This document shows positions 16,701 to 24,101 of a DNA stretch of 64,000 nucleotides, piece after piece (the first letter of the stretch is position 1; the number at the start of each line of letters is the position of its first letter). The position numbers and the translations under genes were made by a program. The stretch comes from Dactylosporangium siamense (GTDB lineage Bacteria > Actinomycetota > Actinomycetes > Mycobacteriales > Micromonosporaceae), in assembly GCF_016862795.1 (NCBI RefSeq), contig NZ_BONQ01000168.1, positions 1-64,000 of the forward strand, given 5' to 3'. The notes beneath the pieces were generated by a model, which searched no databases, was not told where the DNA came from, and saw only the letters and a program-made list of their open reading frames with translations.

Positions 16701-17757
16701 GCTGCTGGCCGCCTTCCTCGTCCTCGCGGCGTCGGTCGTCATCCGCCGGCTCCGGCCGGCTGCAAGCCTCGTGCAGCCGGGCTCCGCGCTGCTTGAGACA
16801 CCGGGTCAAGGTCCGACCCCGGCATCCAGTCAGGATCCGGCGCAGGCGCACAGCCAAGGTCCGGCGCAGGCGCAGGCGCAGGCGCAGGGACCGGCACAAG
16901 CGCAAGGACCGGCACAAGCGCAAGGGCTGGCACAAGCGCACAGCCAAGGTCCGGCGCAGGCGCAGGGTCCGGCGCAAGCCCAGGGGCTGGCACAAGCGCA
17001 CGGCCAAGGCCTGGCGCAGGCGCAGGGTCCGGCGCAAGCCCAGGGGCTGGCACAAGCGCACGGCCAAGGCCTGGCGCAGGGGCAGGGGCAGTTGCCCGGT
17101 GAGGCGCAGGTGCTCGAGGTGGTCGCCCACGCCACCGCTGTGGTGGCGTTCCTGCTCACCAGTGGCGACCTCGCCGCGATGGCCGGAATCAGCAGCCTCT
17201 GGGGCGTGGCGCTCGGCCTGCGGGCCCTCACCGGCGGGCCCCGGATCGCGTTCGCCGGGGCGGCGGCCGCCGCGCAGCTGGTCGCGTACTGGCTGGTGCT
17301 CGCGTCCAACGAGGTCGCCATGCTGGAGGCGTACACGCTGCCGGCCGGTGCGGTCGCCGCCGCCGTCGGGTGGTACGCGGTCCACCGCCACCCGGCCGGT
17401 CAGGAGCCGCTCGGCAGCTGGGTGGCCTACGGGCCCGCGCTGTTCGCCGCGTTCGGGCCCAGCCTCGGGTCGGTGCTGGTGAGCGAGGGCGAGCCGACCC
17501 GGCGGTTGCTGCTCGGCGTCGGTGCGCTCGCCGTCGTCGTCCTGGGGGCGGTGCGGCGGCTGCAGGCCCCGGCCGTCGCCGGCGGCGTGGTCCTGGTGGT
17601 CATCGCGTTGCACGAGATCGCCGTGTACTGGGACCTGCTGCCGAGGTGGGCGCCCCTCGCGGTGGCCGGCCTGGTGCTGGTCGCCCTGGCCACCACCTAC
17701 GAGCGGCGCATCCGCGACGTCCGCCGCCTCCGGGCAGCGGTCACCCGCATGCACTGA
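13729..17757 (+). CDS. Giant polytopic membrane protein with N-terminal zinc ribbon (SCO7613 type)
   Basis: 1342 residues. An N-terminal zinc ribbon (CPFCGG...CAGCG, about residues 6-22) is followed by a coiled coil (about 35-90) and a Pro/Ala/Gly linker. About 30 hydrophobic helices follow in a long array from about 140, interrupted by a Gln/Ala/His/Gly-rich loop at about 1035-1120 that is encoded by 60-bp tandem repeats; four to six further helices close the protein. This layout matches the SCO7613-type membrane proteins of actinomycetes, whose function is not known. ATGATG gives starts at 13729 or 13732. It converges on the Gfo/Idh gene. The frame is fully open despite the repeats. Confidence 0.8.
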   Translation: MMTYPCPFCGGQADLEAGCAGCGRAPFPDAAEVVRLGVRADELLAEVEAARAEFDEARSRYNAAVQRLNAVRAQRNMLAARVSQVVQAAKRALSPAALAPAAPQQPPAGAVPAPGGRGPVLAPGGRGPVLTPVGRAEASPGTVQNLLFVLGGLLLGSAAIVFTAVAWASFGVLGRAAILATVTLITLAVPPVALARGLRSTAETFAALGLLLVLLDGYAAWYVNLAGLADTTRPNTYAGLVFTVTAVVAGGYAVATGLRGPRFAAVLAAQPVLPLLAAERSFEATGWTFTFVAIAALDMLLARTVEKAAWVGAGLAVAAAGLQGLVALSTVDGVTGALGAGAAMLSLAAVIVIAGLLHRDTAHAGAGVAVGIVALVAVRILAEVVPDQQVVAFACVPVLVALAVMVLPDRVRAGARAGALVVAGVTALPYTGAALLAAASAVDWALPAWNGPMSTMDGLFSWQVPVALLPVAAAFFVLTRFRWVVWPAVVLVAFAVPGAFDAPLPVVSVLDFAVLAGLSVAALRRSAQRATPPATAVTTGDGEPAAGTITTTPAGGVGQPAAAGLPGVNLPGGWWATVGLPVVATHAVLVGLDTPAATLLSMVGLVAVCVLLAAKSGTVQLTAPAVTVGLAGLPLLVTAAVRLTWSGGALSVPAPMFGAAAGLVLATVLVAVARTRSGASGTARASGAMGVSGAAVLAGVAGVFGVTLGGLGVTLAAVVLSASDGGRLPFGVFAAAAVLSVWLVAAGVTRRSEPDNGAPPSAGLVPARFVPATLLAVIPAVVAVVAVAPAVFETLLRPYRWLGAVWQGAPDGVGLDPTGRWWADEAQAFGPGPAAVALGFVAVLAVLIGRRTRTLVWTLAGAPVTLAVVLGCLAAEAPWPVVPAVTLAGGLVTALSAALVGPGSRVLPVNVGAFTCWFTAGAGFAGCLATRPATLSALAAVLVTGAVAGAAGRTATARVLGWLVGAVSAGWLAFAAARAADLPLRWTGYWVLLAAFLVLAASVVIRRLRPAASLVQPGSALLETPGQGPTPASSQDPAQAHSQGPAQAQAQAQGPAQAQGPAQAQGLAQAHSQGPAQAQGPAQAQGLAQAHGQGLAQAQGPAQAQGLAQAHGQGLAQGQGQLPGEAQVLEVVAHATAVVAFLLTSGDLAAMAGISSLWGVALGLRALTGGPRIAFAGAAAAAQLVAYWLVLASNEVAMLEAYTLPAGAVAAAVGWYAVHRHPAGQEPLGSWVAYGPALFAAFGPSLGSVLVSEGEPTRRLLLGVGALAVVVLGAVRRLQAPAVAGGVVLVVIALHEIAVYWDLLPRWAPLAVAGLVLVALATTYERRIRDVRRLRAAVTRMH
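16921..17080 (+). repeat. 60-bp in-frame tandem repeat, about 2.7 copies
   Basis: Units start at 16921, 16981 and 17041. Units two and three are identical from CAGGGGCTGGCACAAGCG through CCTGGCGCAGG; unit one differs at a few bases. Degenerate half-units extend upstream to about 16834. The encoded peptide is AQGLAQAHGQGLAQAQGPAQ per unit (20 residues), so copy number changes keep the frame. Confidence 0.9.
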
Positions 17758-17773
17758 ACCGCCCCGCGCAAAA

Positions 17774-17789
17774 CGCGGCAAGTGCCGCG
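17774..17789. terminator. Bidirectional hairpin between convergent genes
   Basis: CGCGGC-AAGT-GCCGCG, a perfect 6-bp stem in the 57 bp between the ends of the convergent SCO7613-type and Gfo/Idh genes. Confidence 0.5.
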
Positions 17790-17814
17790 AAAGACGCGGC
17801 AAGCGTCGGAACCG

Positions 17815-18708
17815 TCAGACGGGGACGATCATCTGGGTGCGGCGGGCCTGGTCCGCCGCACTCAGGATCCCGGTGATGGAGGCCCCGTACCGCACGTCGC
17901 ACGGATGTGGCGTGCCGCCCGCCGCGCCGATCAGGGCCGTCACCGCATGGCCGAAGGCGGTGACGGGGGTGTCGTCGCCCCAGGCGGGCAGCGTGAGTGC
18001 GCCGTGCTCGCCGAAGTACGAGAACCCGAACGACGTCGCGTCCGGCGCCGCGTCGAGCGTCAGCGACAGCGTGCTCGCCGCTCCGCTGTCGTGCCGCAGG
18101 AGGAGGTGCACGGTGTCGTGGGGGCCGTCGGCGGCGCTGAGGTCGACGACGGGGCCGAGCAGCGGCAGCACCACCGACAGGGCGTGCGGGCCGAGGTCCC
18201 ACAGCCCGCCGTGCTCCTTGCGCCAGGTCGAGCCCGCATAGGGGTTGCCGGGCTGGAAGATCGAGGCGTACATGGTGGCGTGCGCGGCGTACCAGCCACC
18301 GAGGGCGGCGTTGTCGCGCAGGAAGGCGTCGACGGCCGGGATGAACCGGTTGGTGAAGAAGACCACGGACGCGACGCCGCTGGACGTGACCGCGTCGACG
18401 ACCTCGGTGGCGGACTCGACGGTCAGTGCCAGGGGCTTGTCGAGCAGGAGGTGCTTGCCGGCGCGGGCGGCCCGGACGGCGAGGTCGGCCTGGATCTGCG
18501 GCGGGAGGGCGATCGCGACCGCGTCGACGGCGGAGAGCAGCGCGTCGACGTCGTCGAACGCGGTGGTCCCGAACGACTCGGCGAACTCGGCGGTCTTGGC
18601 CGGGGATCGGCCCCAGACACCGGTGAGGGTGGCGTCGGGGTGCGCCGCCAGCGCCACCGCCTGCGTCGTCCTAGCCCAGTGGCCCGTGCCCAGCACCCCG
18701 AATCGCAT
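17815..18708 (-). CDS. Gfo/Idh/MocA-family NAD(P)-dependent oxidoreductase
   Basis: 297 residues. The Rossmann N-terminus starts MRFGVLGTGHWARTT (GxGxxA dinucleotide-binding loop) and the EKP-like motif reads GKHLLLDKPLALTVESA, with K101 as the usual catalytic lysine. The C-terminal domain holds GGLWDLGPHAL, the family H-containing helix. Members act on sugars, inositols or related polyols; substrate cannot be deduced. The ATG at 18708 matches the family N-terminus, and the upstream in-frame codons run through a tandem repeat and are not coding. Probably a single-gene transcript. Confidence 0.88.
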   Translation of the reverse strand: MRFGVLGTGHWARTTQAVALAAHPDATLTGVWGRSPAKTAEFAESFGTTAFDDVDALLSAVDAVAIALPPQIQADLAVRAARAGKHLLLDKPLALTVESATEVVDAVTSSGVASVVFFTNRFIPAVDAFLRDNAALGGWYAAHATMYASIFQPGNPYAGSTWRKEHGGLWDLGPHALSVVLPLLGPVVDLSAADGPHDTVHLLLRHDSGAASTLSLTLDAAPDATSFGFSYFGEHGALTLPAWGDDTPVTAFGHAVTALIGAAGGTPHPCDVRYGASITGILSAADQARRTQMIVPV

Positions 18709-18757
18709 CCGGCCATTCTCCACGAACGCCGCACCACGGACGCACGAGGGCCGCGCC

Positions 18758-18836
18758 AGCACGACGGGCCGCGCAACGAAACGAGCACGACGGGCCGCGC
18801 CACAAAACAGCACGACGGGCCGCGCCACGAAACGAC
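18758..18836. repeat. Short tandem repeat, three units of 25-28 bp
   Basis: Units begin AGCACGACGGGCCGCGC at 18758, 18784 and 18809, followed by an A-rich tail (AACGAAACG, CACAAAAC, CACGAAACGAC). A weaker unit is seen at about 18740. It lies between the stop of the PlsC gene and the start of the Gfo/Idh gene. Confidence 0.8.
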
Positions 18837-18849
18837 AGGGTCGCGGCGG

Positions 18850-19842
18850 TCAGGCCGGGCCGTGCTGGTCGATCCACGCGTCGATGCGGGCCCACCACTC
18901 GTACAGCCAGTCGACCCGCTGCTCGTGACCCACCGGCACGTCCGCCGCGTCCACGGACCACCACCGCATCGTGATGGTCAGGTCGAGCGGGAGGTGCCGC
19001 CACAGGTCCGCGACCGTCAGCAGCTTGTCGAGGCCGGTGTGCGCGACCCAGATGACCCCGGCCTCGGGTGCGGCGTCGAGCGCGGCGAGCGTCCCGCCGG
19101 GCCGGGGCGCGAGGACGTGCCGCATCCGGGCGGCGCGTTCGGCCATCGCGTGCAGGCCGAGGTCGCGCAGCCGCTGGATGGCGCGTTCCCGCCGGGTTGG
19201 GGTGAAGTTGCCGCCCTCCGGGAAGAGCACGAGGGCGTCGTTGTCGTCGAGGCCGGTCGCGAGGCGGGCCACGTGCGACGGGTCGCCGCCGCCGGCGGTG
19301 AGGAACTGGTTGGGCAGCCGGTTGAGCATGACGTCGATGACCGGGTCCCACTGCAGGGTGTGCTTGAGGACGATGCGTGGCTCCCGGTCGAACCAGTTGA
19401 CCAGCGCGTGGATGATCAGGAACGAGTCGCCGGGGCCGGCGTGCCGGCAGAACACCAGCTCCGGCTGGCCGGGCGCGGCGACGTCGGGGTCGGTGCCGAC
19501 GACCGCGACCTTGACGCCGAGCGCCCAGCGGGCCTGCCCGTACAGCACCCGCAGGAACCGACCGGTCAGCACGTAGTGGATCCGCTGGAAGCGCGGGCCC
19601 CGCAGGCGGAGGCCGAACCCGCTGCCGACCCAGAGCCCGAAGAGCACCACCAGCGCGACCGCTTCCAGCAGCAGGTAGACGGCGAGCATCCAGGTGACCC
19701 GCAGGGCGCGCAGCCGTCCGGTCCCGAACGGTGCGCACAGGGCCGCGACGAGCAGCCAGACCGGCATGGTGAGCAGGACCGCGACGATGACCACGAGGAA
19801 GACCGGGGTGAGCACGACCCGTCGCAGCCACCGGGGCGGCAT
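18850..19842 (-). CDS. PlsC-family 1-acylglycerol-phosphate acyltransferase-like protein
   Basis: 330 residues with two or three N-terminal hydrophobic helices, then the acyltransferase domain. The catalytic HxxxxD motif reads CRHAGPGDSF and the substrate-binding block reads LFPEGGNFTP. The family esterifies lysophosphatidic acid or similar lysolipids. The start at 19842 gives a TGATG overlap with the patatin gene stop; an ATG nine codons further up is also in frame. Coupling to a phospholipase implies deacylation-reacylation of membrane lipids. Last gene of the kinase-patatin-PlsC operon. Confidence 0.85.
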   Translation of the reverse strand: MPPRWLRRVVLTPVFLVVIVAVLLTMPVWLLVAALCAPFGTGRLRALRVTWMLAVYLLLEAVALVVLFGLWVGSGFGLRLRGPRFQRIHYVLTGRFLRVLYGQARWALGVKVAVVGTDPDVAAPGQPELVFCRHAGPGDSFLIIHALVNWFDREPRIVLKHTLQWDPVIDVMLNRLPNQFLTAGGGDPSHVARLATGLDDNDALVLFPEGGNFTPTRRERAIQRLRDLGLHAMAERAARMRHVLAPRPGGTLAALDAAPEAGVIWVAHTGLDKLLTVADLWRHLPLDLTITMRWWSVDAADVPVGHEQRVDWLYEWWARIDAWIDQHGPA

Positions 19843-20678
19843 CAGGAAGCCGCTTGCAGGTAGTGACACGAGGCGTCATACGCGCGGTCGATGCGGGCCC
19901 GGGCGAGGGCCATGTTCCGGTAGGACAGCGGTGAGTCGTCGCGTGTGGTGCCGCCGCCGGTGGGCAGGACGTGGACGGTCACCGAAGGCGGCGCCTCGGA
20001 CAGCTCGCGGGCGAAGCGGTGCCGCCGGGCGACCTCGAACGCGACCTGCGCGACCTCCCACGGCCGGCGCGGTGGGCGTAGCGGGCGTTCGATCCGGCCG
20101 ACCTGCATGACGAAGACGGTCTTCGCGCCGAGGGCGACGGCGCGGCCGACGGGCACGGAGTTGACGATCCCGCCGTCGATGAAGTGCTCATCCTCGAGGT
20201 GTACGGGTGGCAGCAACCCGGGCACCGCGGAGCTTGCCAGGACCGCCTCGACGAGGGGTCCCTTGGCGAACCAGTGCTCCGCGGCCCGTTCGATGCTGGC
20301 CGCGCAGCACTGGAACGGCACGGGGAGGTCGTCGAAGGTGGTGTCGGCGCCGAGCTCCCGGGTCAGCAGCCGGCGCAGCGGTGCCGGGGAGTGCAGGTGG
20401 GTCCGGCGGGCGAAGCGGCCCAGTTGCCGGGGCAGCGAGTCGCCGTAGACGGTGCGGGCCTCCGGTGACACCCACAGCTCGGTCAGGCGGTCGGCGACCC
20501 GCTCGTCCGGGGAGGCGGCGACGGCCGCGCCGTTGAACGCGCCGATCGACGTGCCGACGACGAGGTCGGGGCGGATCCCGGCGTGCAGCAGGGCGCGGGC
20601 CATGCCGACCTCGACCGCGCCGAGGACGCCGCCGCCGCCGAAGACGAACCCGACGGGTCCGGGAAACCGTTCACGCAC
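19842..20678 (-). CDS. Patatin-like phospholipase
   Basis: 278 residues. The oxyanion loop GFVFGGGGVLGAVEVGM, nucleophile elbow VGTSIGAFNG (GxSxG, Ser about residue 44) and catalytic aspartate in FIDGGIVNSVPVG form the Ser-Asp dyad of bacterial patatins, which release fatty acids from phospholipids. No signal peptide, so it acts on the inner leaflet. GTG start; its first 8 bases overlap the end of the kinase gene, and its stop overlaps the PlsC start. It is therefore the middle gene of a tightly coupled operon. Confidence 0.92.
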   Translation of the reverse strand: MRERFPGPVGFVFGGGGVLGAVEVGMARALLHAGIRPDLVVGTSIGAFNGAAVAASPDERVADRLTELWVSPEARTVYGDSLPRQLGRFARRTHLHSPAPLRRLLTRELGADTTFDDLPVPFQCCAASIERAAEHWFAKGPLVEAVLASSAVPGLLPPVHLEDEHFIDGGIVNSVPVGRAVALGAKTVFVMQVGRIERPLRPPRRPWEVAQVAFEVARRHRFARELSEAPPSVTVHVLPTGGGTTRDDSPLSYRNMALARARIDRAYDASCHYLQAAS

Positions 20679-22332
20679 GGCTCACAACGTAACTCGGTGG
20701 CGCGGACGCCGCAGAACTCGACGGCCGCCCGGACGGCGGAGGACCGCCACCCTCCCCGGGCGGCGGGCCACCACCAGGGCCGCCACCACCAGGGCCGCCG
20801 CCCCCGGGGCCGCCACCACCGGGCGGCGGCGGGGGGCGGTCGTCCTTGCCCGGCCGGTCCTTGTCCTTGGGGGCCGGGACCAGGTCGGTCATCGGTGGGA
20901 GCGCGGAGCCCGGCGGGCGCTGGGAGATCCGGGTGTCGCAGTCGACGTCGTTGACGGTGAAGTTGCTCGGCGGGCTGGGGTTGCCACCGCTGCCGGCCAG
21001 GCCGACGGTGAGCGCCTTGCCCGGTGGCAGCGCGTAGGCGCCGATCATCTTTACCCCACCGCCGATGCGGTCCCACGTGGCGATCGCGCCGTCGATCCGG
21101 TCGACGTCCTGCCCGCCGGGCAGCAGGAAGTGCAGCGTCCACGGGTCGACCGGCCGGTTGCCGGTGTTGGCGACGGTGACCCTGGCCGAGAACGGGCGGT
21201 CGCCGTCGGCGTCCATTTCGGGATGGATGTAGAAGTCCACGTTGCAACCGGCTCTCGGCGCCCACGGCTTCCAGTACGCGAGCCAGCCCGCGCCGACGGC
21301 GACCACGACCGCGGCGATCGAGGCGGCCAGGGCGCGGCGGCTGCGCCGGCGGGCGGCCCGGCGGCGGCGCGGGACGGTCACCTCACGGCCGAACGTCGCG
21401 TCGGCCGGCTCGCGGTGCCGGGCCCCGATCACGTGGGGCACGTGCACCTCCTGGGTGGAGGAGCCGTCCTCCCCGGGGAGGACGACGTGGATGCCGGTGG
21501 CGGCGGCGAGGACCCCAGCGACCTCGGCGGCGGACGGCCGGTCCTCGGGGTCCTTGGCCAGGCAGCGGGCGACGAGCCGGCCGATCTCCGCCGGGAGGCC
21601 GGCGATCTCCGGCAGCGGGTGCGGCGGCTCGTACACGTGGTTGGCGATCATCTGGGTCGGCGTGTCCGCGTGCCACGGCAGCCGGTCGGTGAGGCACCGG
21701 TAGACGAGCAGGCCGACGGTGTACACGTCGGTCGCGGGGACGACGCCGCCGCCGAGCAGCCGCTCGGGGGCCAGGTAGGCGGGGGTGCCGAAGACGGTGC
21801 CGTCCTCGTCGTCGGGGTCGAACGAGCCGGTGAGCCCGGCGACACCGAAGTCGAGGATCTTCGCACCGGCGGCGGTGAGCATGATGTTGCTGGGCTTGAT
21901 GTCACGGTGCACGACGTGCCGCTCGTGCGCGGCGGCGAGCCCGGCGGCGACCTGGGCGCAGATCTGGGTCGCGCGGCGCCACGACATGGGTCCGCTGCGT
22001 AGCCGGTTGGACAGCAGTTCGCCTTCGAGGAGCTCCATCACGACGTACGGCCGGCGGCCGTGGCGGCCCACCGTGAACGCGTCGCCGGCCTCGCCGTAGT
22101 CGTGCACGGCGGTGATGTTGGGGTGCTGGAGCCGGGCGACGACCTGTGCCTCGGCCCGGATGCGCTCCCGGTTGCCGGGTTTGTTCGCGAGCTCCTCGGC
22201 GAGGAGTTTGATCGCGACGTCCCGATCGAGCACGAGGTCCTGGGCCCGCCACACGACCGCCATGCCACCGGTGCCGACGGGTGCGATGAGCCGGTACCTG
22301 TTGCCGAGGACCTCGTCAGCCGTCCCGCTCAC
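20671..22332 (-). CDS. Transmembrane Ser/Thr protein kinase with CBM2-like extracellular domain
   Basis: 553 residues. Kinase domain about 12-275: VGTGGMAVVW P-loop, AIKLL K42, VHRDIKPSNIML (catalytic D143), DFG at 161-163, FGTPAYLAPE activation segment. An Arg-rich juxtamembrane stretch and one transmembrane helix (about 333-353) follow. Outside is a domain of about 100 residues with two cysteines (GCNVDFYIHP ... VNDVDCD), VTVANTGN and WTLHFLLPGGQ, the pattern of a family-2 carbohydrate-binding fold. The Trp usually exposed near its N-terminus is absent, so cellulose binding is uncertain. The C-terminal tail is Gly/Pro-rich. GTG start. The gene overlaps the patatin gene by 8 bases. Confidence 0.88.
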   Translation of the reverse strand: MSGTADEVLGNRYRLIAPVGTGGMAVVWRAQDLVLDRDVAIKLLAEELANKPGNRERIRAEAQVVARLQHPNITAVHDYGEAGDAFTVGRHGRRPYVVMELLEGELLSNRLRSGPMSWRRATQICAQVAAGLAAAHERHVVHRDIKPSNIMLTAAGAKILDFGVAGLTGSFDPDDEDGTVFGTPAYLAPERLLGGGVVPATDVYTVGLLVYRCLTDRLPWHADTPTQMIANHVYEPPHPLPEIAGLPAEIGRLVARCLAKDPEDRPSAAEVAGVLAAATGIHVVLPGEDGSSTQEVHVPHVIGARHREPADATFGREVTVPRRRRAARRRSRRALAASIAAVVVAVGAGWLAYWKPWAPRAGCNVDFYIHPEMDADGDRPFSARVTVANTGNRPVDPWTLHFLLPGGQDVDRIDGAIATWDRIGGGVKMIGAYALPPGKALTVGLAGSGGNPSPPSNFTVNDVDCDTRISQRPPGSALPPMTDLVPAPKDKDRPGKDDRPPPPPGGGGPGGGGPGGGGPGGGPPPGEGGGPPPSGRPSSSAASAPPSYVVSRA

Positions 22333-22448
22333 CCAGTCGCCGTCCTGATCGATTCCGGTCGCTGTACCCCAGAGACCCTAATCGTGAACCGGCCGGTATG
22401 CGAGACCCCAAAAGCGAACAGCCCCGGCAAACTTCCCGTCGAGGCCAA

Positions 22449-22614
22449 CCGGGCGCGCGTTGCGGTAGAGGCCGGGCTGCGGCGGGCCCAGGTGCCGCCT
22501 GGAACCACGCCGGTCACGTCCGGATACAACCCCGGTATCCGGACGCACCCGGCGCGGCCCCAGCCGACGCCTGGACCTCGCCTCGCACCGGCCTCTACCG
22601 CAACGCGCGCCCGG
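22449..22614. repeat. 166-bp near-perfect palindromic element (MITE-like or giant hairpin)
   Basis: 27-bp perfect inverted repeats at 22449-22475 and 22588-22614 (starting CCGGGCGCGCGTTGCGG) enclose a second perfect 10-bp repeat GTCCGGATAC / GTATCCGGAC at 22518-22527 and 22535-22544. Both share the same centre (about 22531). The intervening arms also align in inverted orientation at 27 of 42 positions, most differences being transitions. It ends 9 bp after the stop of the GT4 gene. No target-site duplication or ORF is visible. It could be a mobile miniature element, a terminator or a structured RNA. Confidence 0.85.
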
Positions 22615-22623
22615 ACATCCGAC

Positions 22624-23895
22624 TTAAATCGTCAAAAGGTTGCCGTCGGGCACGACGATCTGCGGCCGGCCGTGCTCGAGGACCGCGGCGGCCTGCCGGG
22701 CGGCGAAGCCGGGCGCCTCGTTGATGGCCGTGCGGTAGACGTCGGCGGTGTTGGCCGCGATGGTGGACCAGCCGTACTTGCGGCCGACCATGGTGCGGGC
22801 CTTCTTCGCGACCCGGCGGGCGAACGGCTCGTCCTCGAGGAGGGTGCCGACGGACGCGGCGAGCGCCTCGGGGCTCTTCGCCGGGAACGTCACACCGGTC
22901 TCGCCGGGTTCGACGATCTCGGCCAGGCCACCGGTCGCGGCGACCGCGAGGGGCGCACCCGCGGAGGCGCCTTCCAGGGCGACCATGCCGAACGGCTCGT
23001 AGATGCTCGGCACCACCAGGGCGTCGGTGGCCGCCATGAGCGCCGGCAGCTCGCCCTCGCCCATGAAGCCGGCGAAGCTGACCGCCCGTTGCAGCCGCAG
23101 CCGCCGCACGTCCTCCTGGAGCTCGCCCCGGTGCGGGCCGTCGCCGGCGATGACGACCCGCAGGCCGTTGTGCCTGGCCCGCAGCTCCGGCAGGGCGGCG
23201 ATGAGGTCCTGCACGCCCTTCTCGTAGACCAGGCGGCCGGCGTAGCCGAGGAGCGGACCCTCGCCGGCGAACCTGGCGCGGGCGGCGTTGACGGCTCGCG
23301 ACGGGGCCTTCCAGACGCTGGAGTCGACGCCGTTGGCGACGACGGAGACGCGGCCGGGCACGAGGTCGAGCAGCCGGGTCACCTCCCAGCGCATGTACTC
23401 GGAGCAGACCACCACCCGGCAGGCCTCGTGTCCCAGCCACCACTCGACGGAGTGGATGCACTTGTTCATCTCGTCGGGCAGCCAACCCTGGTGCCGGCCG
23501 GCCTCGGTGGCGTGGATGGTCGCGACCAGCGGCAGGTCGAGGCACTCCTTGAGGGTCACGGCGGTGTGCGTGACGAGCCAGTCGTGGGCGTGGATGAGGT
23601 CATACTCGCCGGTGGCCGCGGCGCGCAGGGCGGCCCTGGTGAGCGTGTGGTTGAAGGCCATCGTCCAGGCCAGCAGCGTGGAGGTCGCCAGGGGGAACAG
23701 CGGCGGGTCCTCCGCCGCGCGGACGATGCGGACGCCCTCGGAATACTCCTCCAGCGGAGCGCCGGGCGCGTGCCGCGTGACGACGGTGACCTCGTGGCCC
23801 GCCGTCACCAGTGAGGTGGCGAGCGCGTGCACGTGCCGTCCCAGCCCGCCGACCACGACGGGTGGGTACTCCCACGAGAGCATCAGGATCCGCAT
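22624..23895 (-). CDS. GT4-family glycosyltransferase, glycogen-type (alpha-glucan or maltose-1-phosphate synthase-like)
   Basis: 423 residues in GT-B fold. The N-terminal domain starts MRILMLSWEYPPVVVGGLGRH, the glucan-synthase-like GGLGRHV donor loop. HAHDWL and HATEAGRHQG follow, and the C-terminal domain has GYAGRLVYEKG and the sugar-nucleotide motif PSIYEPFGMVALE with the paired glutamates. These fit actinobacterial GlgA/GlgM-like enzymes that extend alpha-1,4-glucans or make maltose-1-phosphate. The ATG at 23895 starts the family domain; the 51 upstream codons are rejected. Neighbouring debranching and GH63-like genes support a glucan role. Confidence 0.85.
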   Translation of the reverse strand: MRILMLSWEYPPVVVGGLGRHVHALATSLVTAGHEVTVVTRHAPGAPLEEYSEGVRIVRAAEDPPLFPLATSTLLAWTMAFNHTLTRAALRAAATGEYDLIHAHDWLVTHTAVTLKECLDLPLVATIHATEAGRHQGWLPDEMNKCIHSVEWWLGHEACRVVVCSEYMRWEVTRLLDLVPGRVSVVANGVDSSVWKAPSRAVNAARARFAGEGPLLGYAGRLVYEKGVQDLIAALPELRARHNGLRVVIAGDGPHRGELQEDVRRLRLQRAVSFAGFMGEGELPALMAATDALVVPSIYEPFGMVALEGASAGAPLAVAATGGLAEIVEPGETGVTFPAKSPEALAASVGTLLEDEPFARRVAKKARTMVGRKYGWSTIAANTADVYRTAINEAPGFAARQAAAVLEHGRPQIVVPDGNLLTI

Positions 23896-24101
23896 CGGTG
23901 TCGCCGCACTGCCGATGGTCTGGTCCACGTGGCCGCCCCCACAGTCGAGTTGTTGATCGAAAACGCCCGCCCTGCTACCCACGCGCGCCAACGCTGACAC
24001 ACGCATATCAGACTCGCGTGTGACGAGGTGGGTGGGCTTGAGACTCATCCTGCCGGGCGAGGGTTACCAGGGAGGCAAATCTCATTTCTGGGGTGTAACG
24101 G

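Noticed and set aside
13666-17802. Very long open frame on the minus strand, opposite the SCO7613-type gene
   Set aside because: Its translation is a low-complexity Arg/Gly/Pro/His/Gln mixture with no hydrophobic pattern. It is the usual antisense shadow of a GC-rich gene; the plus-strand frame has a zinc ribbon and membrane helices.
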